The notes beneath the pieces were generated by a model, which was not told where the DNA came from, made no database searches, and saw only the letters and a program-made list of their open reading frames with translations. Shown here one piece after another: positions 1 to 5,453 of a stretch of 5,453 nucleotides of DNA; position 1 is the stretch's first letter, and every line of letters starts with the position of its first letter. The translations under genes and the position numbers were made by a program. This DNA comes from Comamonadaceae bacterium (GTDB lineage: Bacteria; Pseudomonadota; Gammaproteobacteria; Burkholderiales; Burkholderiaceae_C): the NCBI GenBank assembly GCA_947494405.1, contig CANLWQ010000148.1, forward strand, positions 1-5,453. Direction: 5' to 3'.

Positions 1-580
1 GAGTTAAATAATGATCATGTTGATAGTTGAACCCATAATCAACTAGTTTTAATCCATACTTATTTATTAACTCTCCGGCAAAATCACGTTTAAACAGTCG
101 GTCTTTATTTCCGCGATAGTCAATGCTCACTGGTGAAGGGTTATGGTATTCGCAAACTAAAATATAACGGCTGGATAAATCGTACAAATTTTGATAAACG
201 GCCGGCAACATGTCTGGGTTAACGTGTATCAAAACCCCTTTAGTAAAGGTTAAGTCGAATGTTGTGCTTGCATCCAATGATTCAACAACGGTGGTGTTTA
301 CGATCTCGGCAATACCCTCTTCACTAGCTGACTTTGCAGCTTTTTCATTGATTTCGTAACCTCTTAATTTCAACTGTTTATTAATTCGATTGAGAGCAAT
401 CAGATTCAAACAAATATTGCAACCAAGCTCTGCTAACGAATGTACTTCGGGGCAGTTTTTAAATATTTTAGAAAATAATGCCAAATTAGATGAAATCATT
501 TTTTCACCTTCATTTCTGCTGGGATAGTCATTCCCAAAGTCGGTTGACCAAAAATTTTATTGATCAGTTTTATATTTCAT
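1..580 (-). pseudogene. Second copy of Pse-associated methylase, interrupted by an early stop; 3' end outside window
   Basis: Reading leftward from the ATG at 580-578, the frame gives MKYKTDQ, then TAA at 559-557 (codon 8), then an uninterrupted frame to the window edge. It starts NFWSTDFGNDYPSRNEGE and includes LAELGCNICLNLIALNRIN and LFKRDFAGELI. Hand alignment with the intact methylase at 803-1417 is gap-free over about 186 residues and about 68% identical; the stop replaces a Glu codon (QENFW becomes Q*NFW). A second suspicious change is Cys57 in the glycine-rich SAM-binding loop (GCNIC, against GCNIG in the intact copy). The remaining C-terminus, about 14 codons by comparison, lies outside the window. 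There is no frameshift, so decay is recent or an N-truncated protein is still made from the ATG at 499-497, which would lose the conserved FW..DFGN.YPSRN segment. A sequencing error at codon 8 is also possible. The homology is certain; the loss of function is inferred. Confidence 0.85.
497..510 (-). promoter_or_regulatory. Possible internal ribosome binding site and restart ATG in the interrupted methylase
   Basis: On the minus strand AAGG (510-507) lies 7 bases before an in-frame ATG (499-497), which is codon 28 of the interrupted methylase. The intact copy has a Leu codon at this position and no ATG. Translation from here would bypass the nonsense codon and keep the methyltransferase core while losing 27 N-terminal residues. 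Whether it is used is inference. Confidence 0.3.
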
Positions 581-587
581 TTTTATG

Positions 588-592
588 TCCTT
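588..592 (-). promoter_or_regulatory. Shine-Dalgarno site overlapping the pseB-tail stop codon
   Basis: AAGGA on the minus strand (592-588) shares bases with the TAA stop of the pseB remnant (593-591) and sits 7 bases before the ATG at 580-578. The geometry is the same as at the intact pseB-methylase junction (TGAGGA, 7-base spacer). This shows that the original start of the interrupted methylase is 580 and that the two genes were once translationally coupled. Confidence 0.7.
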
Positions 593-731
593 AAGCCGTT
601 TCAAATTCTGGATTCATGTGGGTCCTGATTAGCGCTCTGATTTGCTCCACGCTTAAAAAATCAGGATTACTTCCTGACTCGTACGCAAACCCAGTTGGCA
701 CAGGGTGACCTTTTAATGCTTTGATGAAATA
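591..731 (-). pseudogene. Remnant of the C-terminal end of a second pseB
   Basis: The minus-strand frame ending with TAA at 593-591 contains YFIKALKGHPVPTGFAYE, SGSNPDFLSV and RTHMNPEFETA. It aligns without gaps to the last 45 residues of the intact PseB (YMQALKAKPVPVGFAYA, SGTNPDFLSV, KLHMNPSFEPI). Similarity stops abruptly upstream of the Tyr codon at 731-729; only two further codons follow before an in-frame stop at 740-738, and there is no start. The other roughly 297 residues of PseB, including the Rossmann fold and catalytic site, are missing, so this piece cannot be a dehydratase. It lies directly before the interrupted methylase, as the intact pseB does before the intact methylase. 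It is best read as the scar of a duplication or of replacement of an older pse allele. Confidence 0.85.
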
Positions 732-751
732 TAGAATTCATATAAATTCTA
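732..751. repeat. Short AT-rich inverted repeat at the edge of the pseB remnant
   Basis: TAGAATT (732-738) and AATTCTA (745-751) are perfect 7-base inverted arms around a 6-base loop. The hairpin is AT-rich and has no T-run, so it is a poor intrinsic terminator. It abuts the point where pseB homology ends. The rest of the 732-802 gap is AT-rich with no gene, promoter or terminator that I can support. Confidence 0.35.
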
Positions 752-802
752 ATATAGTAATCCTAATTAAATTAATCTTGCACCAGAATTTTTGTAGCGG
801 GT

Positions 803-1417
803 TTACTTTTCTAAAAGAAACCAAGTACCATCATCATTTGGAAAATATTTTTCACGGTTGTAGTTAAATCCATAATTGATCAACTTTAAATTAAATTTAT
901 CAATTAATTCACCTGCAAAATCCCTTTTAAATAGCACGTCTTCGTGGCCTCGATATTCTATCGCCATTGGTGTTGGGTTGTAATATTCGTAAACTAGAAT
1001 ATATCTGTTCGATAAATTAAAGAGATTTTGATAAACTTCAGCCAATTTTTCTGGGTTGATGTGAATCAGAACGCCTTTTGATATTGTGAGATCAAATTTT
1101 ACTGAAGAGTCTAAGGGCCCAGCAACAGTCGTATTGATAATTTCAGCAACGTTTTGATTTTTGGCTTCTTGCGCTGCTTTTGCATTTATTTCATAACCCC
1201 TCAACTTATAGTTTTTGTTGATACGGTTTAGAGCAACTAGATTTAATCCAATATTACAACCTAATTCTGCAAATGAATTTACAGACGGGCAATTTTTGAG
1301 TATTTTAGAAAAAATGGCAACATTGGTAGATATTAAAACTTCACCCTCATTACGGCTAGGGTATTCATTACCAAAATCGGTGGCCCAAAAATTTTCTTGT
1401 TTAGTTTGATAGTTCAT
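803..1417 (-). CDS. Pseudaminic acid biosynthesis-associated methylase (SAM-dependent), intact copy
   Basis: A class I SAM-dependent methyltransferase of 204 residues, of the family found beside pse genes. Visible motifs are the N-terminal FWATDFGNEYPSRN (about 10-23), the SAM-binding glycine-rich loop ELGCNIGLNL (51-60), an acidic residue after the second strand in GYEIN (Glu77), FDLTISKGVLIHINP (108-122), and a conserved tail with FKRDFAGELI (163-172). The substrate is unknown; methylation of a Pse-type sugar or its precursor is inferred from the neighbours. An upstream TTG would add 8 residues, but the ATG at 1417-1415 is preferred because GAGGA sits 7 bases before it and because the start matches that of the second copy. 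It begins 10 bases after the pseB stop, so it is probably co-transcribed and coupled with pseB. The gene is markedly more AT-rich (about 20-38% GC in counted rows) than pseB or pseC, which suggests separate ancestry. No terminator is evident after it. Confidence 0.85.
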   Translation of the reverse strand: MNYQTKQENFWATDFGNEYPSRNEGEVLISTNVAIFSKILKNCPSVNSFAELGCNIGLNLVALNRINKNYKLRGYEINAKAAQEAKNQNVAEIINTTVAGPLDSSVKFDLTISKGVLIHINPEKLAEVYQNLFNLSNRYILVYEYYNPTPMAIEYRGHEDVLFKRDFAGELIDKFNLKLINYGFNYNREKYFPNDDGTWFLLEK

Positions 1418-1424
1418 TTTTAAA

Positions 1425-1429
1425 TCCTC
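1425..1429 (-). promoter_or_regulatory. Shine-Dalgarno site of the methylase, overlapping the pseB stop
   Basis: GAGGA on the minus strand (1429-1425) shares bases with the TGA stop of pseB (1430-1428) and lies 7 bases upstream of the ATG at 1417-1415. This fixes the methylase start and suggests translational coupling to pseB. Confidence 0.75.
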
Positions 1430-2456
1430 AAATAGGTTCAAACGATGGGTTCATGTGTAGTTTAATGAGTGAACGGATTGTACCAACACTCAAGAAATCT
1501 GGATTGGTTCCCGACGCATACGCAAAGCCAACTGGTACGGGTTTGGCCTTAAGGGCCTGCATGTATTCAGGCATTTTGTGCTGCAAGCCTGCACCCAAAA
1601 TGGCGTAATAGCCTCCTAGGTCAATGGTGCTGGGACTGTCGCTGCTGGTAATCATTTCTTCATGCAGCTTTTCACCCGGTCGAATGCCCACAATTTCGTG
1701 CTTACAGTTGGGGGCCACGGCCTGGGCCACATCGCCAATGCGGTAGGACGGAATTTTGGGTACCAATATCTCACCACCTAGCGCATGCTCCAAGGCCCAA
1801 AAAACCATTTCCACGCCTTCTTCCAGCGGAATGTTGAATCGCGTCATGCCCATGTCGGTAATCGGCAGCACGCCTGTTTTGGCTTTGTTCATGAAAAACG
1901 GAATAACAGACCCACGAGAGCCCATGACGTTACCATAGCGCACCACAGAAAACCGCAAATCACGTTCACCGCGAAAGTTGTTGGCTGCAATAAACAGTTT
2001 GTCGCTGCACAGTTTGGTGGCGCCATATAAATTGATGGGGGCTGCGGCTTTGTCGGTCGACAGGGCCACCACGCGGCGCACACCTTTGTCTAGGCATGCC
2101 TCAATCACGTTTTGCGCACCCATGATGTTGGTATTGATAAATTCAAACGGGTTGTATTCGGCGGCAGGCACTTGCTTTAACGCTGCGGCGTGCACCACGG
2201 TGTCAATACCTTCCATGGCGCGTGACAAACGACCGGGGTCGCGCACATCGCCAATAAAAAATCGCAGTGCAGGGTATTTGTCTTGGGGAAACTCTTGCTG
2301 CATCTCGTACTGCTTCAGCTCGTCGCGGCTAAACACCACCAGGCGCTTGATTTTGGGGCAGTGGTCCAGCACAGACTTGACAAATGCTTTGCCAAACGAG
2401 CCGGTACCCCCTGTGATGAGTATGGATTGGTCGCAAATGTCTATGTTTTGATGCAT
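1428..2456 (-). CDS. pseB: UDP-N-acetylglucosamine 4,6-dehydratase (inverting), first step of Pse synthesis
   Basis: PseB converts UDP-GlcNAc to UDP-2-acetamido-2,6-dideoxy-beta-L-arabino-hexos-4-ulose with NADP as bound cofactor, in the cytoplasm. The 342-residue protein is an extended short-chain dehydrogenase. It has the nucleotide-binding TGGTGSFG (15-22) and the FSRDELKQYEMQQEF segment (42-56) typical of the FlaA1/PseB family. The active-site region STDKAAAPINLYGATK (133-148) holds the Asp135/Lys136 pair and Tyr144/Lys148. A RPGEKLHEEM block (259-268) follows. Its length is usual for the family (about 330-345). The ATG at 2456 puts the Rossmann motif at the normal distance from the start, although no strong Shine-Dalgarno site precedes it. 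It is transcribed away from pseC and leads into the methylase. The last 40 codons are less GC-rich (about 45%) than the body (up to about 67%), and a diverged duplicate of this tail lies at 591-731. Confidence 0.95.
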   Translation of the reverse strand: MHQNIDICDQSILITGGTGSFGKAFVKSVLDHCPKIKRLVVFSRDELKQYEMQQEFPQDKYPALRFFIGDVRDPGRLSRAMEGIDTVVHAAALKQVPAAEYNPFEFINTNIMGAQNVIEACLDKGVRRVVALSTDKAAAPINLYGATKLCSDKLFIAANNFRGERDLRFSVVRYGNVMGSRGSVIPFFMNKAKTGVLPITDMGMTRFNIPLEEGVEMVFWALEHALGGEILVPKIPSYRIGDVAQAVAPNCKHEIVGIRPGEKLHEEMITSSDSPSTIDLGGYYAILGAGLQHKMPEYMQALKAKPVPVGFAYASGTNPDFLSVGTIRSLIKLHMNPSFEPI

Positions 2457-2504
2457 ACAAACAGCGTCAGTAACCCGACGATTTAATGAGAATGAAAGAT
2501 ATCA

Positions 2505-2520
2505 AGCAGAAGCCGTGCCA
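2505..2520 (-). promoter_or_regulatory. Candidate sigma-54 (RpoN) promoter for pseB and the methylase
   Basis: The minus strand reads TGGCACGGCTTCTGCT from 2520 to 2505. Against the RpoN consensus TGGCACG-N4-TTGCW it differs at one base (C for the first T of TTGC). The essential GG (2519-2518) and GC (2507-2506) are at the correct separation of 10 bases. The start of transcription would fall near 2494, giving a leader of about 38 bases before the pseB ATG. RpoN controls flagellar genes in many proteobacteria, which would fit a flagellin-glycosylation pathway. The match is seen; its use is inferred. No good sigma-70 promoter is apparent on this strand. Confidence 0.6.
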
Positions 2521-2522
2521 AC

Positions 2523-2553
2523 TTGGGCCTACTGGTCTGTTAATTGCTTTAAT
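2523..2553 (+). promoter_or_regulatory. Candidate extended -10 (sigma-70 type) promoter for pseCFG
   Basis: TGCTTTAAT at 2545-2553 is an extended -10 element (TG-N-TTTAAT, five of six matches to TATAAT). A weak -35-like TTGGGC at 2523-2528 is 19 bases upstream, but an extended -10 may not need one. Transcription would start near 2560, leaving about 37 bases before the preferred pseC ATG at 2597. The element overlaps the region of the sigma-54 candidate only loosely and reads the opposite way. Confidence 0.35.
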
Positions 2554-2596
2554 ACACACCAAACGAATCAACATGACGGGAATTCGACAATTCTTT

Positions 2597-3808
2597 ATGA
2601 AAAATTCATACGAAACAATTCCTTATGGACGTCAATCCATCTCTGAAGCCGATATCCAGTCGGTGGTGGATGTCTTGCGCTCCGACTTTTTGACGCAAGG
2701 CCCTGTCGTGCCCGCTTTTGAGGAAGCGCTGGCAAGCTATTGCCAGGCGGGCCATGGAGTTGCCACATCAAACGCCACGGCAGCTCTGCACATTGCCTGT
2801 TTAGCGCTAGGCTTAGGCCCTGGGGACTGGCTTTGGACCAGCCCCATCACTTTTGTGGCCTCTGCCAACTGCGCTTTGTACTGTGGGGCCCAAGTGGAAT
2901 TTGTGGACATTGACCCGCACACCTTCAATATGAGTCCGGTGGCCCTAGAGAGAAAACTCATTTTGGCCAAGTTGCAAGGAAAGCTGCCCAAGGTGGTAGT
3001 GCCCGTGCACATGTGTGGCCAGCCTTGTGACATGGCAGCCATAAATACTTTGTCAAGAAAGTATGGGTTCAAGATCATTGAAGATGCGTCCCACGCTATT
3101 GGCGCCAGGTATCAAGGCGAACCGGTGGGCAACTGCCGCTATTCAGACATCACTGTTTTCAGCTTCCACCCTGTGAAGATCATCACCACCGCAGAAGGCG
3201 GTTTGGCCGTCACCAACCATTCTGCGCTTGCTCAAAAAATGAACCTGTTGCGAAGCCACGGCATCAGCAGCGCCACTGCAGATATGCAAGGCCGACCCGC
3301 CGAAGAAATATGGAACTATCAGCAGATTGACTTGGGGTTCAACTACCGCATGACTGAATTGCAAGCGGCGCTGGGCTTGAGCCAACTGCAGCAGTTAGAC
3401 ACTTTTGTGTTGAAAAGACAAGCCATCGCACGCTATTATGATCAAGCGCTGGCTGACGTGAACATTCAAACTCCTTGGCAGCATCCACAGACGCAATCCA
3501 GTTTCCATTTGTATCCGATTCAAGTCACTTCAACTTCAGTCATCAGCCAACAAGTGCTTTACCAGTCGATGACCAAAGCAGGGGTGAAGGTCAATCTGCA
3601 TTACATACCAGTTTATCTGCAACCCTACTATGCCAGCTTGGGCTTCCAGCCAGGCCATTGCCCGCTTGCAGAAGATTATTTCAAGTCCAGCATCAGCATT
3701 CCCTTGTATGCAGGCATGACCAAAGAACAGCAGCACCGCGTGGTGGCGCTGATTCAAAGTCTGTGTCATGAAAAAGCTGTGAATCGCGTCGTGGGAGCTT
3801 CGGCGTGA
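2597..3808 (+). CDS. pseC: UDP-4-amino-4,6-dideoxy-N-acetyl-beta-L-altrosamine transaminase (PLP-dependent)
   Basis: PseC transfers an amino group, normally from glutamate, to C4 of the PseB product. From the ATG at 2597 the protein is 403 residues, a type I fold aminotransferase of the DegT/DnrJ/EryC1/StrS family. Seen are IPYGRQSISEADIQSVV near the N-terminus (about 8-24), DFLTQGP (30-36), SNATAALH (58-65), the cofactor-binding Asp163 in IIEDASHAIGA, and the Schiff-base Lys194 in SFHPVKIITTAEGG. The frame is open back to an ATG at 2486, but the 37 extra residues match nothing I know in PseC, contain the candidate promoter, and have no better ribosome site, so I take 2597 (2573 is also possible). 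None of these starts has a strong Shine-Dalgarno site. It is the first gene of a tight pseCFG unit, divergent from pseB. Confidence 0.93.
   Translation: MKNSYETIPYGRQSISEADIQSVVDVLRSDFLTQGPVVPAFEEALASYCQAGHGVATSNATAALHIACLALGLGPGDWLWTSPITFVASANCALYCGAQVEFVDIDPHTFNMSPVALERKLILAKLQGKLPKVVVPVHMCGQPCDMAAINTLSRKYGFKIIEDASHAIGARYQGEPVGNCRYSDITVFSFHPVKIITTAEGGLAVTNHSALAQKMNLLRSHGISSATADMQGRPAEEIWNYQQIDLGFNYRMTELQAALGLSQLQQLDTFVLKRQAIARYYDQALADVNIQTPWQHPQTQSSFHLYPIQVTSTSVISQQVLYQSMTKAGVKVNLHYIPVYLQPYYASLGFQPGHCPLAEDYFKSSISIPLYAGMTKEQQHRVVALIQSLCHEKAVNRVVGASA
3793..3797 (+). promoter_or_regulatory. Shine-Dalgarno site for pseF inside the end of pseC
   Basis: GGGAG at 3793-3797 lies 7 bases before the GTG at 3805-3807 and supports this non-ATG start. 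Confidence 0.6.
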
Positions 3809-4497
3809 AACTTGCCATCATTCCAGCACGTGGTGGCAGTAAGCGGATACCGCGCAAAAATATCAAAGAATTTTGCGGTAAGCCGATGATTGCTTGGTCG
3901 ATTCAGACGGCTATCGCCAGTGGTTGCTTTGACCGCGTTCTGGTGAGTACAGACGACCCAGAAATCGCAGAAGTGGCTCAGGCAAATGGGGCCGAAGTGC
4001 CCTTTTTGCGCCCGCCTGAACTGTCAGGTGACCACACCGGAACCATTCCTGTGATTTCACACGCAATTCGATGGCAAGCAACCCAAGGGACGCCCGCAAC
4101 CCAAGTCTGCTGTCTGTATGCGACGGCCCCATTTGTTCAAGCCGATGATCTTGTGCGCGGGTTGGAACTTTTACAACACACCGGGGCAGACTTTATCTTG
4201 AGTGTGACCAGTTTCGCCTTTCCCATCCAGCGTGCGGTCCGTATCACTTCCGAACAAAGGGTTGAGATGTTTCAGCCCGAACACTTAAACACGCGCTCGC
4301 AAGATTTGGAAGAAGCGTGGCACGATGCGGGTCAATTCTATTGGGGATATGCAGCAGCTTGGTTAGATCAAAAGCCTTTTTTCTCAAATAAAGTAATGCC
4401 AGTTCGTATGCCCCGCCACCTCGTACAAGACATCGATACGCTGGAAGATTGGACCAGAGCAGAGTGGATGTACCGATCATGGAAATCACAGCCATGA
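3805..4497 (+). CDS. pseF: Pseudaminic acid cytidylyltransferase (CMP-Pse synthetase)
   Basis: PseF couples Pse to CTP to give CMP-Pse, the donor used by flagellin or surface-glycan glycosyltransferases. The protein has 230 residues, normal for the family. The nucleotide-binding N-terminus is IPARGGSKRIPRKNIKEFCG (6-25). VSTDDPEIAEVA (47-58), YATAPF (105-110), the HDAGQFYWG block (173-181) and DIDTLEDW (209-216, with Asp residues expected to bind metal) follow in the order expected of CMP-sialic-acid-synthetase-like enzymes. PseF is preferred over NeuA because of the pse neighbours and the HDAGQFYWG pattern. The start is GTG, sharing the four bases GTGA with the pseC stop, which implies translational coupling; its own stop overlaps the pseG start as ATGA. 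No missing key residue is seen. Confidence 0.93.
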   Translation: MKLAIIPARGGSKRIPRKNIKEFCGKPMIAWSIQTAIASGCFDRVLVSTDDPEIAEVAQANGAEVPFLRPPELSGDHTGTIPVISHAIRWQATQGTPATQVCCLYATAPFVQADDLVRGLELLQHTGADFILSVTSFAFPIQRAVRITSEQRVEMFQPEHLNTRSQDLEEAWHDAGQFYWGYAAAWLDQKPFFSNKVMPVRMPRHLVQDIDTLEDWTRAEWMYRSWKSQP

Positions 4498-5453
4498 ATA
4501 TTGAAAACTACCAGCTCAAAGACCCTCTTCACTTTGTGTTCCGATTGGACGCTGGAAGTCCAGTTGGCAACGGCCATTTGGTACGAAGCATGGTGCTGGG
4601 CATGGAATTGCTTGGACGAGGACATCAAGTGAAACTTCTCTCCAATCAGTTGCCGCCAGCTTTGCAAGTTAAACTGAGAGAAAAGGGCATAGCAGTTCAA
4701 ATCATTTCGCATCAAAGTGACGGACTGAAAGAAATTGCGTGTATTCATGAAGAACGCCCTGTCGACTGGCTCGTCATAGACCACTATGGCATCGATTTTC
4801 ATTGGGAAAAAGCAGCACGACGTTTCGCGGCGCACATAATGGTGATCGATGATTTGGCCAACCGACAACACGATTGCGACCTGCTGCTCGATCAGAACGT
4901 CACCAATCGATTGCAAGACCAATATGACAATTTGCTGCCACGCCAGTGTGTCAAGGCCATTGGATGGTCATACCTATTGGCCAGGCCCGCGTTTTATGTT
5001 CAGGAAATGTGCGAACGAGCCGGCACACTGGTTTTTCTGGGTGGCGGCGACCACAGTTCAGCGCTTGAAGGGTTGATACAAGCATTGCTTGCTCAAACCG
5101 AACTTCATCCCTTGAAGATCCTGGTGTCATCTCATTACCTACCTGGCATCCATTGGCAAAACCTTATCGGAGACTGCGGACAGGTGTACTGCGACCTGTC
5201 AGATCCTGCGCCCCTCTATCGAAGCGCGAAGTTGGCCTTGGTTCGTTGCGGATTCGTGTCTTACGAACTGGCGCTGATCGGCGTGCCAACAGTCCACATC
5301 TACAGCAGCGAAGTGCAGGAAGAAGTGGCCCGTTCATTAGCGCATTTAGCGACGGGCGTGGCCATTTGCGAGGAACATTTGACCGATGTCGAAGAAATAA
5401 GCGACGCCATGAATCGGGTGTCCGTGATGGAACCCGTGCCCGTCAATGAACAA
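4494..5453 (+). CDS. pseG: UDP-2,4-diacetamido-2,4,6-trideoxy-beta-L-altropyranose hydrolase, 3' end outside window
   Basis: PseG removes UDP from the bis-acetylated altrose intermediate, so that the free sugar can be condensed with PEP. The frame is open for 320 codons to the window edge with no stop. It has a GT-B-like MurG-type layout. FRLDAGSPVGNGHLVRSMVL (16-35) carries His28, which corresponds to the catalytic His17 of Campylobacter jejuni PseG. VIDHYGID (94-101), VIDDLANRQHDCDLLLDQN (117-135), and the LVFLGGGDHSSALEG nucleotide-binding turn (179-193) follow. The later segment CGFVSYELALIGVPT (252-266), in place of the more usual Gly-Thr-rich version, keeps Glu258. The ATG at 4494 overlaps the pseF stop (ATGA); an in-frame ATG at 4479 would add 5 residues. 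The frame already exceeds the 274-residue Campylobacter enzyme, so the stop may lie just beyond, or the gene may continue into a fused domain such as an acetyltransferase. Confidence 0.9.
   Translation, partial: MNIENYQLKDPLHFVFRLDAGSPVGNGHLVRSMVLGMELLGRGHQVKLLSNQLPPALQVKLREKGIAVQIISHQSDGLKEIACIHEERPVDWLVIDHYGIDFHWEKAARRFAAHIMVIDDLANRQHDCDLLLDQNVTNRLQDQYDNLLPRQCVKAIGWSYLLARPAFYVQEMCERAGTLVFLGGGDHSSALEGLIQALLAQTELHPLKILVSSHYLPGIHWQNLIGDCGQVYCDLSDPAPLYRSAKLALVRCGFVSYELALIGVPTVHIYSSEVQEEVARSLAHLATGVAICEEHLTDVEEISDAMNRVSVMEPVPVNEQ

Noticed and set aside
732..802. Intrinsic terminator after the intact methylase
   Set aside because: The only hairpin is AT-rich and lacks a following T-run on the minus strand.
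1418..1441. TTG start adding eight residues to the intact methylase
   Set aside because: The ATG at 1417 has a well-placed GAGGA and matches the start of the second copy; the extension overlaps pseB and adds no conserved sequence.
1978..2451. Plus-strand open frame of 157 residues opposite pseB
   Set aside because: It is an antisense shadow of a strongly conserved gene, with Ser/Thr/Cys-rich low-meaning sequence.
2481..2505. Sigma-70 promoter towards pseB (TTGATA and TTAAAT on the minus strand)
   Set aside because: The two hexamers are only 13 bases apart, too close for a normal sigma-70 promoter, and the second matches poorly.
4368..4922. Minus-strand open frame of 184 residues
   Set aside because: It lies opposite the pseF end and pseG start, has no recognisable motif, and both overlapped genes are well supported.
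5153..5449. Plus-strand open frame of 98 Arg-rich residues
   Set aside because: It is out of frame within pseG, whose reading frame is continuous through this stretch.

Overview
The window is a pseudaminic acid (Pse) biosynthesis locus. Pse is a nonulosonic acid that bacteria attach to flagellin or build into surface polysaccharide. The sequence suggests a Gram-negative proteobacterium. A member of the Betaproteobacteria with moderate GC is my best guess, but nothing here proves the taxon. The core pse genes are about 50-60% GC in the rows I counted by hand, while the methylase block on the left is about 20-38%.

Layout from left to right. On the minus strand are a degraded second copy of a Pse-associated methylase (580 to 1, cut by the window edge, with a nonsense codon at position 8) and, just upstream of it, an orphan C-terminal tail of pseB (731-591). 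A 71-bp AT-rich gap follows. Next, still on the minus strand, are the intact methylase (1417-803) and intact pseB (2456-1428). A 140-bp divergent region (2457-2596) follows. On the plus strand are pseC (2597-3808), pseF (3805-4497) and pseG (4494 to beyond the window end), with start/stop overlaps of 4 bases.

The genes work together as follows. PseB makes the 4-keto-6-deoxy sugar from UDP-GlcNAc. PseC transaminates it. An acetyltransferase (PseH, not in the window) adds an acetyl group. PseG removes UDP. A synthase (PseI, not in the window) condenses the product with PEP. PseF activates Pse as the CMP-sugar. The methylase belongs to a family known from Pse loci, but its substrate cannot be read from the sequence.

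The most notable observations are these: the unit 'pseB tail + stop/Shine-Dalgarno overlap + methylase' is present twice in about two-thirds identical form; the second methylase is broken but has a plausible restart; a near-consensus sigma-54 promoter reads towards pseB; and the locus is split into divergent pseB-methylase and pseCFG transcripts. I found no CRISPR array, RNA gene, transposase or clearly new biochemical system.
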